From Prevotella melaninogenica (GTDB lineage Bacteria; Bacteroidota; Bacteroidia; Bacteroidales; Bacteroidaceae): a DNA stretch of 64,000 nt. The position numbers were made by a program, and so were the translations under genes. The notes beneath the pieces were generated by a model that worked only from the letters and a program-made list of their open reading frames with translations, did not search any database and had not been told where the DNA came from. Shown here in pieces: positions 12,853 through 22,294 of this stretch (position 1 is the first letter of the stretch; the number at the start of each line of letters is the position of its first letter). The stretch is taken from NCBI RefSeq assembly GCF_018127925.1, contig NZ_CP072348.1, forward strand, positions 193,501-257,500, in the 5' to 3' direction.

Positions 12853-13716
12853 TTAGAAGAGTGTCAGTGTGTAAAGATAGACCACTGCAGCAGGTATTGC
12901 CATCAGTGAAGAGTCGAATCGGTCGAGCATTCCACCGTGTCCTGGTAGGATATTTCCACTGTCTTTGATACCGAGTGTGCGTTTGAAGAGACTCTCAACA
13001 AGGTCGCCCCATGTACCGAAGACCACAACCACCAGTCCTAATCCTATCCATGCAGGAATGCTAAGCATATGTGGATCGGTGTCAGTATTGGTGAAATATC
13101 CGATAACTCCAGCAACAATCAATACGAGGAGTCCACCTCCTATGCTTCCTTCCCAACTCTTCTTAGGACTGATACGTGGGAAGAGTTTATGCTTGCCGAA
13201 GAGCGAACCGCAGAGATAAGCACCTGTGTCATTTGTCCAAAGGAAGATGAAGATACTCAATGGAAGGAGGAAATCAAAGGTTACCTGTCCCATCTCACCC
13301 TGCTGGAATGCCAATACGTTAATCATTGAGAAAGGTAATACGATATACATCTGTCCCAACATTGTGTATGCCCAGCTGTTGATAGGGTTCTCATTCTTCA
13401 GATACAGTTCTGAAACCAATAAGTAGAGAATTGTCAGAATGTAGGGTACAAAGATAACGAAGCCCTCAACTGGTGTCAAACGTAGTCCTGCAACCGATAG
13501 GAAGAAATAGACTCCCGCTATGGTTGAGATAAAGCGGTTTACCCTTACTCCTTTGATATTGTTCACCAATCCTGTGTATTCCCAAATGGAAAGACCCGTG
13601 ATGAGTGCGAAAAGAGCAATCAGTGCGTGAGGATGAAGGATGCCCAACACCATCACGGTGACGAAGAATACTCCTGTAACAGCTCTGACAATCAGGTTCT
13701 TTAGTTTATCACTCAT
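12853..13716 (-). CDS. cdsA: phosphatidate cytidylyltransferase
   Basis: Makes CDP-diacylglycerol from CTP and phosphatidate, the branch point of phospholipid synthesis, in the inner membrane. The 287 aa protein has about eight hydrophobic segments. The C-terminal CdsA signature is clear: KRTLGIKDSGNILPGHGGMLDRFDS, given here as KRTLGIKDSG followed by NILPGHGGMLDRFDS, and a SPKKSWEGSIGG segment lies just before it. The start lies 14 bases after the ftsH stop, so it is the last gene of rsfS-ftsH-cdsA. Confidence 0.95.
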   Translation of the reverse strand: MSDKLKNLIVRAVTGVFFVTVMVLGILHPHALIALFALITGLSIWEYTGLVNNIKGVRVNRFISTIAGVYFFLSVAGLRLTPVEGFVIFVPYILTILYLLVSELYLKNENPINSWAYTMLGQMYIVLPFSMINVLAFQQGEMGQVTFDFLLPLSIFIFLWTNDTGAYLCGSLFGKHKLFPRISPKKSWEGSIGGGLLVLIVAGVIGYFTNTDTDPHMLSIPAWIGLGLVVVVFGTWGDLVESLFKRTLGIKDSGNILPGHGGMLDRFDSSLMAIPAAVVYLYTLTLF

Positions 13717-13730
13717 AACTGTATGTTTGT

Positions 13731-15761
13731 TTATAAATCACTTGCGTTGTCGTTACCTTCTTTTGCGATTCTTGCTTCGTGCTCTGCTTGTGCCTGCTTA
13801 ACCTCCTCTGGCATATCCTCCAGCTTAGGCTGAGACTTCTCTTCCTGCTCAAGCAATTCCTGTGTACGACTTACCCAAGGACGCTTTCCAAAGATTTTCT
13901 CAACGTCTTCTGCCATGATTACCTCACGTTCAATGAGAATCTGTGCCAAACGGTTATGACCTTCTTTGTGCTCTGTCAGAATCTGTTTTGCACGCTCATA
14001 CTGGCCGTTAATCATCTTCAGTACCTCTTCGTCGATGGTCTTAGCCGTTGTGTCAGAGTATGGCTTCTGGAAGTTATATTCATCATTGTTATAATAACAG
14101 ATGTTTGGTAACTTCTCACTCATACCTGCATAAGCAATCATACCATATGCACTCTTGGTCGCACGTTCGAGGTCATTCATTGCACCTGTTGAGATATGAC
14201 CAGTGAAGAGTTCCTCTGCAGCACGTCCACCAAGCAATGAACACATCTCGTCAAGCATCTGTTCCTTTGTTGTGATAGGGCGCTCTTCTGGCAGATACCA
14301 TGCTGCACCGAGTGCCTGACCACGTGGTACGATGCTCACCTTTACCAATGGGTTGGCATGCTCACAGAACCAACTGATAGTTGCGTGACCTGCTTCGTGA
14401 AGGGCAATAGTGCGTTTCTCGTCAGCTGTCATAATCTTTGTCTTCTTCTCTAAGCCGCCGATGATACGGTCTACAGCGTCTAAGAAGTCTTGCTTTGTTA
14501 CCTCTGTGCTGTCGTGACGGGCTGCAATCAGGGCAGCTTCGTTACATACATTGGCAATATCAGCACCTGAGAAACCTGGCGTCTGACGTGCAAGGAGATC
14601 GATATCAAGATTCTTCTCTAACTTCAAATTGCGCATATGGACGAGGAATATTTCCTTACGCTCAGGCAAGTCTGGTAGATCAACGTGTATCTGACGGTCG
14701 AATCGTCCGGCACGAAGGAGTGCCTTATCGAGCATGTCAACACGGTTCGTTGCTGCAAGAACGATAACGCCTGAGTTCGTTCCGAAGCCGTCCATCTCGG
14801 TCAGAAGGGCGTTGAGCGTATTCTCACGTTCGTCGTTTCCGCCCATAGCTGGGTTCTTTGAGCGAGCACGTCCAACGGCATCAATCTCGTCAATAAAGAT
14901 GATACAAGGTGACTTCTCCTTAGCCTGATGGAATACATCACGCACTCGGCTCGCACCAACTCCGACGAACATTTCAACGAAGTCTGAGCCACTCATCGAG
15001 AAGAATGGTACACCAGCCTCACCTGCAACAGCCTTAGCTAAGAGGGTCTTACCTGTTCCCGGAGGACCAACAAGCAGTGCACCCTTAGGGATTTTACCAC
15101 CTAAATCGGTATATTTCTTAGGATTCTTCAAGAACTCAACAATCTCTTGTACCTCCTGTTTTGCACCTGTCTGACCAGCAACATCCTTAAAGGTGATACC
15201 CATTTCGTTGGCTTTCTCATAGAGTTTTGCCTTAGATTTTCCAACGCTGAATACTCCACCACCTCCGCTGGCACCTCCGCCCATACGGCGCATGAGGAAG
15301 TACCAGATGCCAAAGAAGAATATCCATGGTGCAATAGAACCAAGGATATCGAGAATCGTGTTGCTTGTTTTGTTCTCATAACTATAGCTTACGATTTTCT
15401 TTTGAGCTACAGCTTGATCGAGGAACGTTTCTACCTTATCAACCGAACCAATCTCCACGGTAACATAAGGGGCTGTACCCACTTCTTGTGTACCCTTCTT
15501 GAAGATGTCGCGGATATGGTTTGGGCTTACATACATGCGTAGGGTATTGTCATTCCTATTGACAATCACCTTTGTGGCATAGCCTTTAGCAACGTATTGT
15601 TTGAACGTGGTATAGTCCTTGTCTATACCTGCACTTGACGGAAAAAGCCCATTTCCCCCAGCAAAGAATACTACTCCGAGGGCAATAATAACGAATATGT
15701 AGAGCCAATTCATATTGAATTTAGGCATATTCGGCTTGTTCTTTGGATTTGAATTGTCCAT
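13731..15761 (-). CDS. ftsH: ATP-dependent zinc metalloprotease FtsH
   Basis: Membrane-bound AAA+ protease degrading misfolded membrane proteins and short-lived regulators. In order: a transmembrane segment near residues 20-35, a periplasmic domain, a second transmembrane segment ([19 protein letters not shown]), Walker A GPPGTGKT near 232, Walker [11 protein letters not shown], second region of homology ending [10 protein letters not shown], and the zinc site HEAGH near 455. The 676 aa length is normal. The C-terminal tail is long, acidic and polar. It sits between rsfS and cdsA on one transcript. Confidence 0.97.
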   Translation of the reverse strand: MDNSNPKNKPNMPKFNMNWLYIFVIIALGVVFFAGGNGLFPSSAGIDKDYTTFKQYVAKGYATKVIVNRNDNTLRMYVSPNHIRDIFKKGTQEVGTAPYVTVEIGSVDKVETFLDQAVAQKKIVSYSYENKTSNTILDILGSIAPWIFFFGIWYFLMRRMGGGASGGGGVFSVGKSKAKLYEKANEMGITFKDVAGQTGAKQEVQEIVEFLKNPKKYTDLGGKIPKGALLVGPPGTGKTLLAKAVAGEAGVPFFSMSGSDFVEMFVGVGASRVRDVFHQAKEKSPCIIFIDEIDAVGRARSKNPAMGGNDERENTLNALLTEMDGFGTNSGVIVLAATNRVDMLDKALLRAGRFDRQIHVDLPDLPERKEIFLVHMRNLKLEKNLDIDLLARQTPGFSGADIANVCNEAALIAARHDSTEVTKQDFLDAVDRIIGGLEKKTKIMTADEKRTIALHEAGHATISWFCEHANPLVKVSIVPRGQALGAAWYLPEERPITTKEQMLDEMCSLLGGRAAEELFTGHISTGAMNDLERATKSAYGMIAYAGMSEKLPNICYYNNDEYNFQKPYSDTTAKTIDEEVLKMINGQYERAKQILTEHKEGHNRLAQILIEREVIMAEDVEKIFGKRPWVSRTQELLEQEEKSQPKLEDMPEEVKQAQAEHEARIAKEGNDNASDL

Positions 15762-15809
15762 TTTGAAGTCTGATTTTTTATATAAAAAGGCGATTACCAG
15801 GTTACTTTA

Positions 15810-16169
15810 TCAGTCTAAATCTGGCAGAGTGGTCAACTTGGCGTCCTCCCAAAGGTGTTCTATGTCATAGAATTCACGTGTCTCTGGGGTGAAGATGTGG
15901 ACGATAACGTCCGCATAATCAATCGCCACCCACTGTGCATTACCAAGTCCTACGCAGTTGATAGGCTTCTCACCAATCGTTTCGCGAACATAATCGCTCA
16001 CTGATCCGGCAATAGCTCCTACCTGTTGTGTCGAGTTACCTTGGCATATAACGAAATAGCGGCAGATAGTACCATCGATCTCTGATAGGTCTGCAATAAC
16101 TATGCCATGTCCTTTTTTATCTTGAATTCCCTTCGTAATTAATTCTACTAAATTCTTTGTCTTATCCAT
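15810..16169 (-). CDS. rsfS: ribosome silencing factor (RsfS/Iojap)
   Basis: Binds ribosomal protein uL14 and blocks subunit joining when nutrients are short. At 119 aa the RsfS domain spans the whole protein, with the family segments DYVIVCQG-like (RYFVICQGNSTQQVGAIAG), GLGNAQWVAIDYADVIVHIF and REFYDIEHLWEDA. It is the first gene of the operon with ftsH and cdsA, with a well-placed promoter upstream. Confidence 0.94.
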   Translation of the reverse strand: MDKTKNLVELITKGIQDKKGHGIVIADLSEIDGTICRYFVICQGNSTQQVGAIAGSVSDYVRETIGEKPINCVGLGNAQWVAIDYADVIVHIFTPETREFYDIEHLWEDAKLTTLPDLD

Positions 16170-16195
16170 TAAATAACATTATAATATACGAGATG

Positions 16196-16226
16196 CAAAG
16201 GTAGCGCAAAAGGAATGAAGCACAAA
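16196..16226 (-). promoter_or_regulatory. promoter of rsfS-ftsH-cdsA
   Basis: On the minus strand, -33 TTTG (16226-16223), a 19-base spacer and -7 TACCTTTG (16203-16196), 27 bases before the rsfS start. Both Bacteroidota elements are present at consensus spacing. Confidence 0.75.
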
Positions 16227-16343
16227 ATAAATTTCATTTTATTTAGCAATTTGTTCCTGTTGAGCTTATTTGGGCTATTTAGCAACGAAAAACTGTCTTT
16301 GAGAATATTTTTATCTCTTTTCATGAAAAAAGTTGGTAGAAGT

Positions 16344-16374
16344 TTTGGTAGTTCAAGAAAAAGTGCTAACTTTG
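16344..16374 (+). promoter_or_regulatory. promoter of tRNA-Gln
   Basis: -33 TTTG (16344-16347), a 19-base spacer and -7 TAACTTTG (16367-16374), 33 bases before the mature tRNA 5' end. Confidence 0.75.
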
Positions 16375-16407
16375 CACTCGCAATTCGGAAATGAATTGTA
16401 AAGTCAA

Positions 16408-16478
16408 TGGGATATGGTGTAATGGTAACACTACAGATTCTGGTCCTGTCATTCCTGGTTCGAGTCCGGGTATCCCAA
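16408..16478 (+). tRNA. tRNA-Gln, anticodon CUG
   Basis: The cloverleaf folds by eye: acceptor TGGGATA / TATCCCA, D arm GTGT / ACAC, anticodon loop TTCTGGT with CTG at 16440-16442, T arm CCTGG-TTCGAGT-CCGGG. The anticodon stem has one A-C mismatch at the loop-closing pair. The 3' CCA is not encoded. U1-A72 in the acceptor is typical for glutamine tRNAs. Confidence 0.9.
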
Positions 16479-16485
16479 CAAAGTG

Positions 16486-16514
16486 AGAGAGTTGAGTTTT
16501 CAACTCTCTTTTTT
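16486..16514 (+). terminator. terminator after tRNA-Gln
   Basis: Stem GAGAGTTGA / TCAACTCTC with a GTTT loop followed by six T, right behind the tRNA. It separates the tRNA from the rhodanese gene. Confidence 0.9.
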
Positions 16515-16552
16515 ATTTCAATTAGTAACTTAAATATTTACCTGATTAAAAG

Positions 16553-16939
16553 ATGAAAAAGTTATTTACAGCCATTTTGGCAGTATTGGGAATAGGTATG
16601 GGAGCATGTGCGCAGAATCTTTATGAGGATGTAGACGTTAATCGTTTTGAACAGATTATTAAGTCTGACTCTGTTCAGTTGGTGGATGTTCGTAAACTTG
16701 ATGAGTTTACAGAAGGGCATATTCCAGGTGCAATACATATTGATGTGTTGACTCCTTCTTTCCTTTCTAATGCTCTCGCTAAGCTTGATAAGAAACGTCC
16801 TTGTGCCGTTTATTGTCGTTCTGGTAAGCGTTCTGCTATAGCAGCGACTCTTCTTGCCAAAGAAGGATACACCGTTACCAACCTTTTAGGTGGTATCATT
16901 GCATGGACTGAGGCAAAGAAGAAGACAGTAAAGGAATAA
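16553..16939 (+). CDS. exported rhodanese-like domain protein
   Basis: Single rhodanese domain of 128 aa. An N-terminal signal ends GACAQ (a lipobox with Cys19 or a signal-peptidase site). The domain runs DVDVNRFEQII to LLGGIIAWTEA, with VDVR, EGHIPGAIHID and the catalytic Cys loop CRSGKRS. It would move sulfur or sense redox state in the envelope; the acceptor is unknown. It has no operon partner and starts 39 bases after the tRNA terminator. Confidence 0.88.
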   Translation: MKKLFTAILAVLGIGMGACAQNLYEDVDVNRFEQIIKSDSVQLVDVRKLDEFTEGHIPGAIHIDVLTPSFLSNALAKLDKKRPCAVYCRSGKRSAIAATLLAKEGYTVTNLLGGIIAWTEAKKKTVKE

Positions 16940-17123
16940 ATAAGTCAGCTTTTAGGTTCTTCCGTTAAATCCAAATCGGTCAGTAGAGGCTAAACATATT
17001 TTGTTTTATTATCGAGCAGATTGTTTGGCTTTGTAACGCAGGTGTAGCGGGCTACGTCAAGTTACAAAGACTGATATTATAGATGTTTGTAAACTATTTT
17101 CATGTGTATCGAAGGCAATACAT

Positions 17124-17233
17124 GGTCTTTTGGCTTCTAAAAGACGCCTAATTGACTTGTAAAAGATGCTTTTTTGGAGTCTAACTAACGCCCTTTTGAA
17201 GTCCAATTAAGCATCTTTTCTTATACTGCTTTG
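17124..17233 (+). repeat. 22-bp period array, family A copy 2
   Basis: Units start at 17124, 17146, 17168, 17190 and 17212, all exactly 22 apart. Core GCCCTTTTGAAGTC at 17190; others vary (GCCTAATTGACTT, GCTTTTTTGGAGT, CATCTTTTC). It lies between the rhodanese gene and the convergent DUF349 gene. Confidence 0.8.
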
Positions 17234-17240
17234 TAACTAT

Positions 17241-17580
17241 CTGATTTTATGTTGACTACAAACTTACATTTTACATGTATAATCACCATTATTTATTGGT
17301 ATTTTATTTGAAAGTATGTAATGATTTTTCGAAATACTATATGTCGGGTTTCATAAGTATAAAAATTATGGCTTTGCGATAAAAACAAAATATATTTAGT
17401 TTCTAATGACTGATTTGGAGTTAACGGATGAACTTACTTTTAGGGAATGTTTTATGGTTGACAGGTACTCTTTCTATCTCTCTCTTGGGAAATTCGTAGC
17501 TGTTACGAATTCTTTTTACGAAAATAATTCGACAATAAAACTTTGTTGTGAGAGAAATAATTGTGTTATAGATGATAAGA
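17241..17580. other. A/T-rich intergenic stretch without recognised genes
   Basis: Nothing supportable is seen. A short open frame at 17406-17654 (82 codons) has no recognisable family and runs through the terminator hairpin that follows. Confidence 0.5.
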
Positions 17581-17613
17581 AAAGGGGCAATTCTGCAAAG
17601 AATTACCCCTTTT
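17581..17613 (-). terminator. two-way terminator downstream of the DUF349 gene
   Basis: Stem AAGGGG.AATTCT / AGAATT.CCCCTT with a GCAA loop. T-rich flanks are present on both strands. Confidence 0.75.
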
Positions 17614-17679
17614 CTTGGTTCTATTTCCTTCAATCTACTCTTGTATTATTATGAAACTGAATAGATAAGAATGTCCTTT

Positions 17680-19569
17680 TTATTTATTTTCAGCATCGAT
17701 AGCCTTAATCTTCTGCTTCACTTCATCCATATCATCTTTGAGTTTCTGGATGCGACGATTCATTTCGTCAATAAGACTGTTGCCCTTCTTTGAACTGATG
17801 TTGAGGAAACCGAGATTGTTCTCGTAAGTGTTTACCTCCTGCTTTAACTGTTCAAAGCGACGGAGCAGACGACCACGCTCGTTGTCGAGTGCATCAACAC
17901 CGCGGTCAGCAACCTTCTTGAGGTTATTGCGGAAGTTGTCAACTCGTTTACGTGCTGCAGAGATATGGAGGTCTTTATAAATCTTATCCAATACCTCGTG
18001 GTATTCCTTGTAGAGTTTATCTTTCTCTTTATAAGGAACGTGACCCACCTTATTATATTGCTCAGTCAGCTTCTGTACCTTCTCTTGTAAGTTCTCACCT
18101 GTCTGTTCAACGAGTTCTTTCAGCTGGCTGATGATATCACGTTTCTTGTTTAAGTTCTCATGTTCCTCATTGCGGGAGTCAGCGTGAACAGCATTGCGAG
18201 CCTCGAAGAAACGGTTGCAAGCAGCAAGGAAATCATTCCACAACTGGTCACCAATCTTCTTAGGAACCATTCCGATGGTCTTCCACTCTTTCTGTAAAGC
18301 GATGAGCTTATCAGATGTTGCCTTCCAATCGGTAGACTCACTCAATGCTTGAGCCTTTTCAACAAGTGCCTTTTTCTTTTCTGTATTCTCAGCAAACTGC
18401 TCTTTCAACTGCTTGAAGAATTCGCCTTTACGACCAAAGAAGTCGTCACATGCAGCACGGAAACGTTCAAAAATCTTCACGTTCATCTTCTGTGGAGCGA
18501 AACCAATGGTCTTCCATTCCTGCTGGATAGCAATGATCTCCTTAGTGCCTTTCTCCCAATCAGCAGAAGACTTATTCTCTTGTTTTGCAAGTTCTTCAGC
18601 CTTTTCGCAGAGTGCAGTCTTCTTTGTTAGATTCTCTTCTTCGCGTGTTCGGAGTGTTTCGAAGTGCTGTTGGTGACGCTTGTTGATAACAGTGCTGGCA
18701 GCTTTGAAGCGTACCCAAATCTGCTCGCGAAGTTCCTTGGCAACAGGACCTGTCTCACGATATTCTTGATGAAGTTCCTGTAACTGGTGGAATGCACTGA
18801 TAACATCTGTTTCTTCCGCCAACTTCTCAGCTGCTTCACAGAGTTTAGTCTTCTTCTCAAGATTCTTCTTGAAGTCGTATTCGCGTGCCTCACGATTGAG
18901 GTTTAACAAGTCATAGAACTGCTCAACATAGAGTTGATAGTTGCGCCAAAGTTCGTTAGCCTTCTCAGCAGGAACCATCTTGATTTCTTTCCACTCGTGC
19001 TGAAGCTTCTTGAACTGGTCAAAGTTCTTGTTAGCCTCTTCAGGAGTAGTAGCCATCGCCTTAATCTGTTCGATGATAGCTTCTTTCTTCTTGAGGTTCT
19101 GCTGCTTCTCCTCTTCAAGTGCGAGGAAAGCCTTTTGGCGTTTTTCCTTAATGATGGTCATCTCTGCCTTGAAGATTTCTTCATCCTCATCAGGCAATAC
19201 CTGGTATTTCTCTGGGTCACCGCCATTCTCGAGATAAGCTTTCTGCTGTGCTTCACGTTCAACAAAATGCAACTTGTAGAATACCGTTTTCAGGTGCTCT
19301 ACTTCAGCTTTCTCTGGTGTTTCGTTACTGTCAACGATAGCTTTCAGGCGCTCAATAATCTCCTTTTTTGAACTATAAGTCTTAGTAGCGAGATTTTCCT
19401 TCTCGCTCTCTGACTTCGTTTCAACTGGTTGATTGAGGTTTTCTTCTACAGCATCAGTATTAACATTCTGCACTTCGGAATTCTCCGTTGTAGCGTTGGC
19501 TGCAACTTCTTCAGACAGCTTAACTTCTTCTGTACCCTGATTCAGGGCATTTTCTTGAGAGTCCATCAT
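17680..19569 (-). CDS. DUF349 repeat protein
   Basis: Large acidic, helical coiled-coil protein made of several DUF349 repeats, each with a segment such as LQKEWKTIGMVPKK or IQQEWKTIGFAPQK followed by LW..F.AAC..FF. At least five repeats are visible. The N-terminus is polar and acidic. Function is unknown. The frame is open to a GTG at 19650, but a TAAGTTTG promoter box at 19672-19665 would put the transcript start at about 19658, so I prefer the ATG at 19569 (MMDSQENALN); 19626 (MQWSETLN) is an alternative. Confidence 0.8.
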   Translation of the reverse strand: MMDSQENALNQGTEEVKLSEEVAANATTENSEVQNVNTDAVEENLNQPVETKSESEKENLATKTYSSKKEIIERLKAIVDSNETPEKAEVEHLKTVFYKLHFVEREAQQKAYLENGGDPEKYQVLPDEDEEIFKAEMTIIKEKRQKAFLALEEEKQQNLKKKEAIIEQIKAMATTPEEANKNFDQFKKLQHEWKEIKMVPAEKANELWRNYQLYVEQFYDLLNLNREAREYDFKKNLEKKTKLCEAAEKLAEETDVISAFHQLQELHQEYRETGPVAKELREQIWVRFKAASTVINKRHQQHFETLRTREEENLTKKTALCEKAEELAKQENKSSADWEKGTKEIIAIQQEWKTIGFAPQKMNVKIFERFRAACDDFFGRKGEFFKQLKEQFAENTEKKKALVEKAQALSESTDWKATSDKLIALQKEWKTIGMVPKKIGDQLWNDFLAACNRFFEARNAVHADSRNEEHENLNKKRDIISQLKELVEQTGENLQEKVQKLTEQYNKVGHVPYKEKDKLYKEYHEVLDKIYKDLHISAARKRVDNFRNNLKKVADRGVDALDNERGRLLRRFEQLKQEVNTYENNLGFLNISSKKGNSLIDEMNRRIQKLKDDMDEVKQKIKAIDAENK

Positions 19570-19664
19570 TTCACTTTTTGTTTGTGATTTGGGTTTTTCC
19601 ACATTTAAGGTTTCAGACCATTGCATAGATGCACGGTAGTCTTCTACCACTAATATATCAACTG

Positions 19665-19672
19665 CAAACTTA
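19665..19672 (-). promoter_or_regulatory. -7 box of the DUF349 gene
   Basis: TAAGTTTG on the minus strand. It makes the far-upstream GTG start unlikely. Confidence 0.5.
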
Positions 19673-19727
19673 GATAAAAAGTTTGAATGTACCTAATTTT
19701 AAGTTGTTTTTTTTTAATTTCTCTCTT

Positions 19728-20654
19728 CTAAAGTAGGCGTTTACGGCGTAGCAGCCACCATGATGCAGCAGAAACGACGACTGATAAGAACATTGCAACA
19801 GGGAATCCCCATGGATTCGTTTCCATTCCATTGACAAGGTTCATACCGAAGAGGGAGGATATAAGCGTTGGCAACATCATAACAATTGACACCGAGGTGA
19901 GCGTACGCATCACGGTGTTCATGTTGTTGTTGATAATGCTTGAGTAGGTGTCCATGGTGGATTCAAGAATATCAGAGTAGATACTCGTGGTTTCTCGTGC
20001 CTGTGACATCTCAATATTTACGTCTTCAATCAGGTCGGCATCCAACTCGTCAATCTGCAACTTAAACTTCAACTTAGCCAAAAGGTTCTCGTTGCCACGA
20101 ATGGATGTGATGAAGTAGGTAAGCGAATCCTGCAGACGACTCAGTCCAATCAAGCTTTCGTTGTCTACACCTTTATCCAAGTTGCGCTTTGCCTTTTCAA
20201 TCAAAGTATTGATTTGCTTCAGTCGTTTTAGATACCACACAGCAGAAGAAAGGAAGAGGCGGAAAATCAGGTCTACATAGTCAGTAAAGCCCTCATTCCT
20301 CTTTTGCTGATAGCTGACAAAGTCGAGCATCATATTTGTTTCAAAGTTGCAAACCGTGATGGTTACATCTTTCTTGTGAATGATACCTAATGGTACTGTT
20401 GTATATGGGGTTCGTGAGCGAATTTCCTTCACGTAAGGGATACGGAGGATTATCAGCATCCAACCATCATCATATTCATAGCGTGCTCGCTCATCGGTAT
20501 CGCTGATATCCGATAAGAAGTAGTCTGGAATATGAAAAGTGTCTTCGAGTTCTTGCTGATCCTGCTCTGTTGGGCAAGTTACCTGAATCCAGCAGTTAGG
20601 CTGCCATTCTTTAATGGTATTCAGGGTTCCGTTAATGTTCCAATATGTCTTCAT
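19728..20654 (-). CDS. corA: CorA-family magnesium/divalent cation transporter
   Basis: Pentameric inner-membrane Mg2+ (or Co2+/Ni2+) channel. The 308 aa protein has a soluble N-terminal domain, a long helical stretch (residues about 130-240), then two C-terminal transmembrane helices. The selectivity motif GMN follows the first helix (LPTLISSLFGMNLVNGMETNPWG, quoted in part as SSLFGMNLVNG) and the tail is basic (RRKRLL). It has its own promoter and a roughly 120-base leader with a hairpin. Confidence 0.93.
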   Translation of the reverse strand: MKTYWNINGTLNTIKEWQPNCWIQVTCPTEQDQQELEDTFHIPDYFLSDISDTDERARYEYDDGWMLIILRIPYVKEIRSRTPYTTVPLGIIHKKDVTITVCNFETNMMLDFVSYQQKRNEGFTDYVDLIFRLFLSSAVWYLKRLKQINTLIEKAKRNLDKGVDNESLIGLSRLQDSLTYFITSIRGNENLLAKLKFKLQIDELDADLIEDVNIEMSQARETTSIYSDILESTMDTYSSIINNNMNTVMRTLTSVSIVMMLPTLISSLFGMNLVNGMETNPWGFPVAMFLSVVVSAASWWLLRRKRLL

Positions 20655-20682
20655 TAGCTAATCTCCATAGTTAAATAATAGT

Positions 20683-20716
20683 GTGGGGATTAGCAACTTC
20701 TTGTTGTAATCCTCAC
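20683..20716 (-). promoter_or_regulatory. hairpin in the corA 5' leader
   Basis: GTGGGGATTA (20683-20692) pairs perfectly with TAATCCTCAC-type sequence (20707-20716) apart from one G-U, with a 14-base loop. It lies inside the predicted corA leader, 29 bases before the start. It does not fit any Mg riboswitch class I know. Confidence 0.4.
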
Positions 20717-20783
20717 GCTTAGTGTTTGAAATTCTCCGCGTGATAATCGTCCATTTAAAAATTATGTATTGGTTTTGTGACTG

Positions 20784-20815
20784 CAAAATTAGCTAAAAAA
20801 ATCGGTTGTGGCAAA
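20784..20815 (-). promoter_or_regulatory. corA promoter
   Basis: -33 TTTG (20815-20812), a 20-base spacer and -7 TAATTTTG (20791-20784) on the minus strand, a complete Bacteroidota promoter about 130 bases before corA. Confidence 0.75.
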
Positions 20816-21080
20816 CAAAAGGTTAAGTTTTTCATTGTTTGTGAGGGGCTGAGAAAATGTGTCTGGAGATGAGATGAAGAAAAGTTGCAAGGGCTAATTT
20901 TATTTGTAACTACGTGCATTTTCTTTGCTAATAGTATGATATATCTCCTTACCTTTATGTTATATATTCTCGTCTTGTGCTTTTTTCTAAGCAACTTATG
21001 TCTAAGTTAGCTTTTACTTGTTATATCCTACCATTGATTAAGTTCGTTATGACGAATCTCTTTTAAGTCTTTTAATAGAT
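20816..21080. other. intergenic stretch without recognised genes
   Basis: A/T-rich DNA between the corA promoter and the 22-bp array downstream of menE. Only short open frames without family features are present. Confidence 0.5.
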
Positions 21081-21157
21081 GTGCTGATGGTCCGCACGTG
21101 TGGTGCTGATAGTTCGCACATATGGTGCTGATGGTCCGCACCATTGGTGCTGAGTAC
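21081..21157. repeat. 22-bp tandem array, GTGCTGATGGTCCGCAC unit
   Basis: Units start at 21081, 21103, 21125 and 21147 (the last partial). Each holds GTGC...GCAC arms able to form a small hairpin, plus 5 variable bases. It lies 40 bases past the menE stop. Confidence 0.85.
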
Positions 21158-21195
21158 TAAATAGGATGTAGAATGTAGTTGGATTGAGGGCAATG

Positions 21196-22227
21196 TTATG
21201 CTTTTGAATCACATAACTGGCGTGCCAAAGCCTTAATCTCTGCTCTTGCTGGTTTTCCATTACCTGTTTGGGGAAGGGTAGGAACGTGGAAGATGAAACA
21301 AGGTTGCCAGAACTTTGGAAGACGTTGTTGGCAGAGTGTTCTGACTGCATTGGTGTCGTCTTGTGTAGTGAGTAAAACCACAGCTTCGCCAAAACGCTCG
21401 TCGGGGCAGCTTGTTATAGCAAAATCGGCTGTAAGAGAGGAGTTTAGTAGGTGTTCTACTTCCTCAATCTGAATCTTAATGCCACCAGAATCAATCACAT
21501 TATCTTTTCGTCCAAGGATACGGAAGCAAGGAGTATTAAGTCCTTCCTTTGTGTTCGTAGGGAGAATTTCAGCTCTGTCGTTGGTGACTAAAGGATGAGA
21601 GCAAACGGCAGGGGCATCAATGACCAGGCAATCTTCTTCATTGAGCCATACTTTCACACCGTCAAAGGGTTTGTACCACTCACTGGTGTCAGGTCCATTC
21701 AGACATCGGAGCGCAATATGTGAGAGCGTTTCCGTCATCCCGTAGGTACTCCAAACGGCGTTAGGGAAATCCTGTAAAGCAGCTGACAGTTTATCATCAA
21801 CAGCACCACCGCCTATAATAAGATGGTGGATACGGCGCAAACGCTCACGCTCTTTAGGTACTTGTAGAGAGTTATAGACCTGCAGTGGTACCATTGCAGC
21901 AAAGGTTATCTCCTCGTTCGGGATACCTGCTTCAGACAAAGAATGGTCAGAGAGAGGGTGTCCAGATGGTGTTACGTTCAGCAGGCGTAGGTTACGCTCA
22001 ATAGTTCTTACCACTACCATCTTTCCTGCAATGTAGTCGAGTGGCATACAGAGGAGGGCGGTATCGTTAGTCTTCAAACCAAGGAAATCGCAGGTGATGC
22101 GGGCAGAATTGAGCATACGCCGCTTCTCTACCCACAGCGGTTTTGGCTTACCAGTTGAACCACTGGTATGCACAAGGAGTTGTGGATTATCATTATGCCA
22201 TTCTGAAAGGAAATTTTGTAGTGTCAT
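21196..22227 (-). CDS. menE: o-succinylbenzoate-CoA ligase, short form
   Basis: ATP-dependent ligation of o-succinylbenzoate to CoA in menaquinone synthesis. The AMP-binding superfamily P-loop-like motif HTSGSTGKPK is near residue 20, then STYGMTETLSH, the adenylate-binding GRKDNVIDSGGIKIQ and the catalytic Lys region GNGKPARAEIKAL. At 343 aa it lacks the N-terminal part of full-length MenE (about 450-490 aa), the usual form in Bacteroidota. It is the last gene of the men operon. Confidence 0.93.
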   Translation of the reverse strand: MTLQNFLSEWHNDNPQLLVHTSGSTGKPKPLWVEKRRMLNSARITCDFLGLKTNDTALLCMPLDYIAGKMVVVRTIERNLRLLNVTPSGHPLSDHSLSEAGIPNEEITFAAMVPLQVYNSLQVPKERERLRRIHHLIIGGGAVDDKLSAALQDFPNAVWSTYGMTETLSHIALRCLNGPDTSEWYKPFDGVKVWLNEEDCLVIDAPAVCSHPLVTNDRAEILPTNTKEGLNTPCFRILGRKDNVIDSGGIKIQIEEVEHLLNSSLTADFAITSCPDERFGEAVVLLTTQDDTNAVRTLCQQRLPKFWQPCFIFHVPTLPQTGNGKPARAEIKALARQLCDSKA

Positions 22228-22250
22228 TGTTGTTTGGTTTTGGTTTATTA

Positions 22251-22286
22251 AGCTAATTAGGCTAATAGGGCTAATTAGCCGAATAA
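22251..22286. repeat. 9-bp GGCTAATTA-type tandem repeat between menC and menE
   Basis: About four units of GCTAATTAG / GCTAATAGG / GCTAATTAG / CCGAATAAT in the 67-base menC-menE gap. The same kind of repeat fills other gaps of this operon. Confidence 0.7.
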
Positions 22287-22294
22287 TAATTTTC

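Noticed and set aside
17406-17654. 82-codon open frame
   Set aside because: No family features; it runs through a terminator hairpin in A/T-rich DNA.
20683-20716. Mg2+ riboswitch before corA
   Set aside because: Only a simple hairpin; none of the M-box or other riboswitch core elements is visible.
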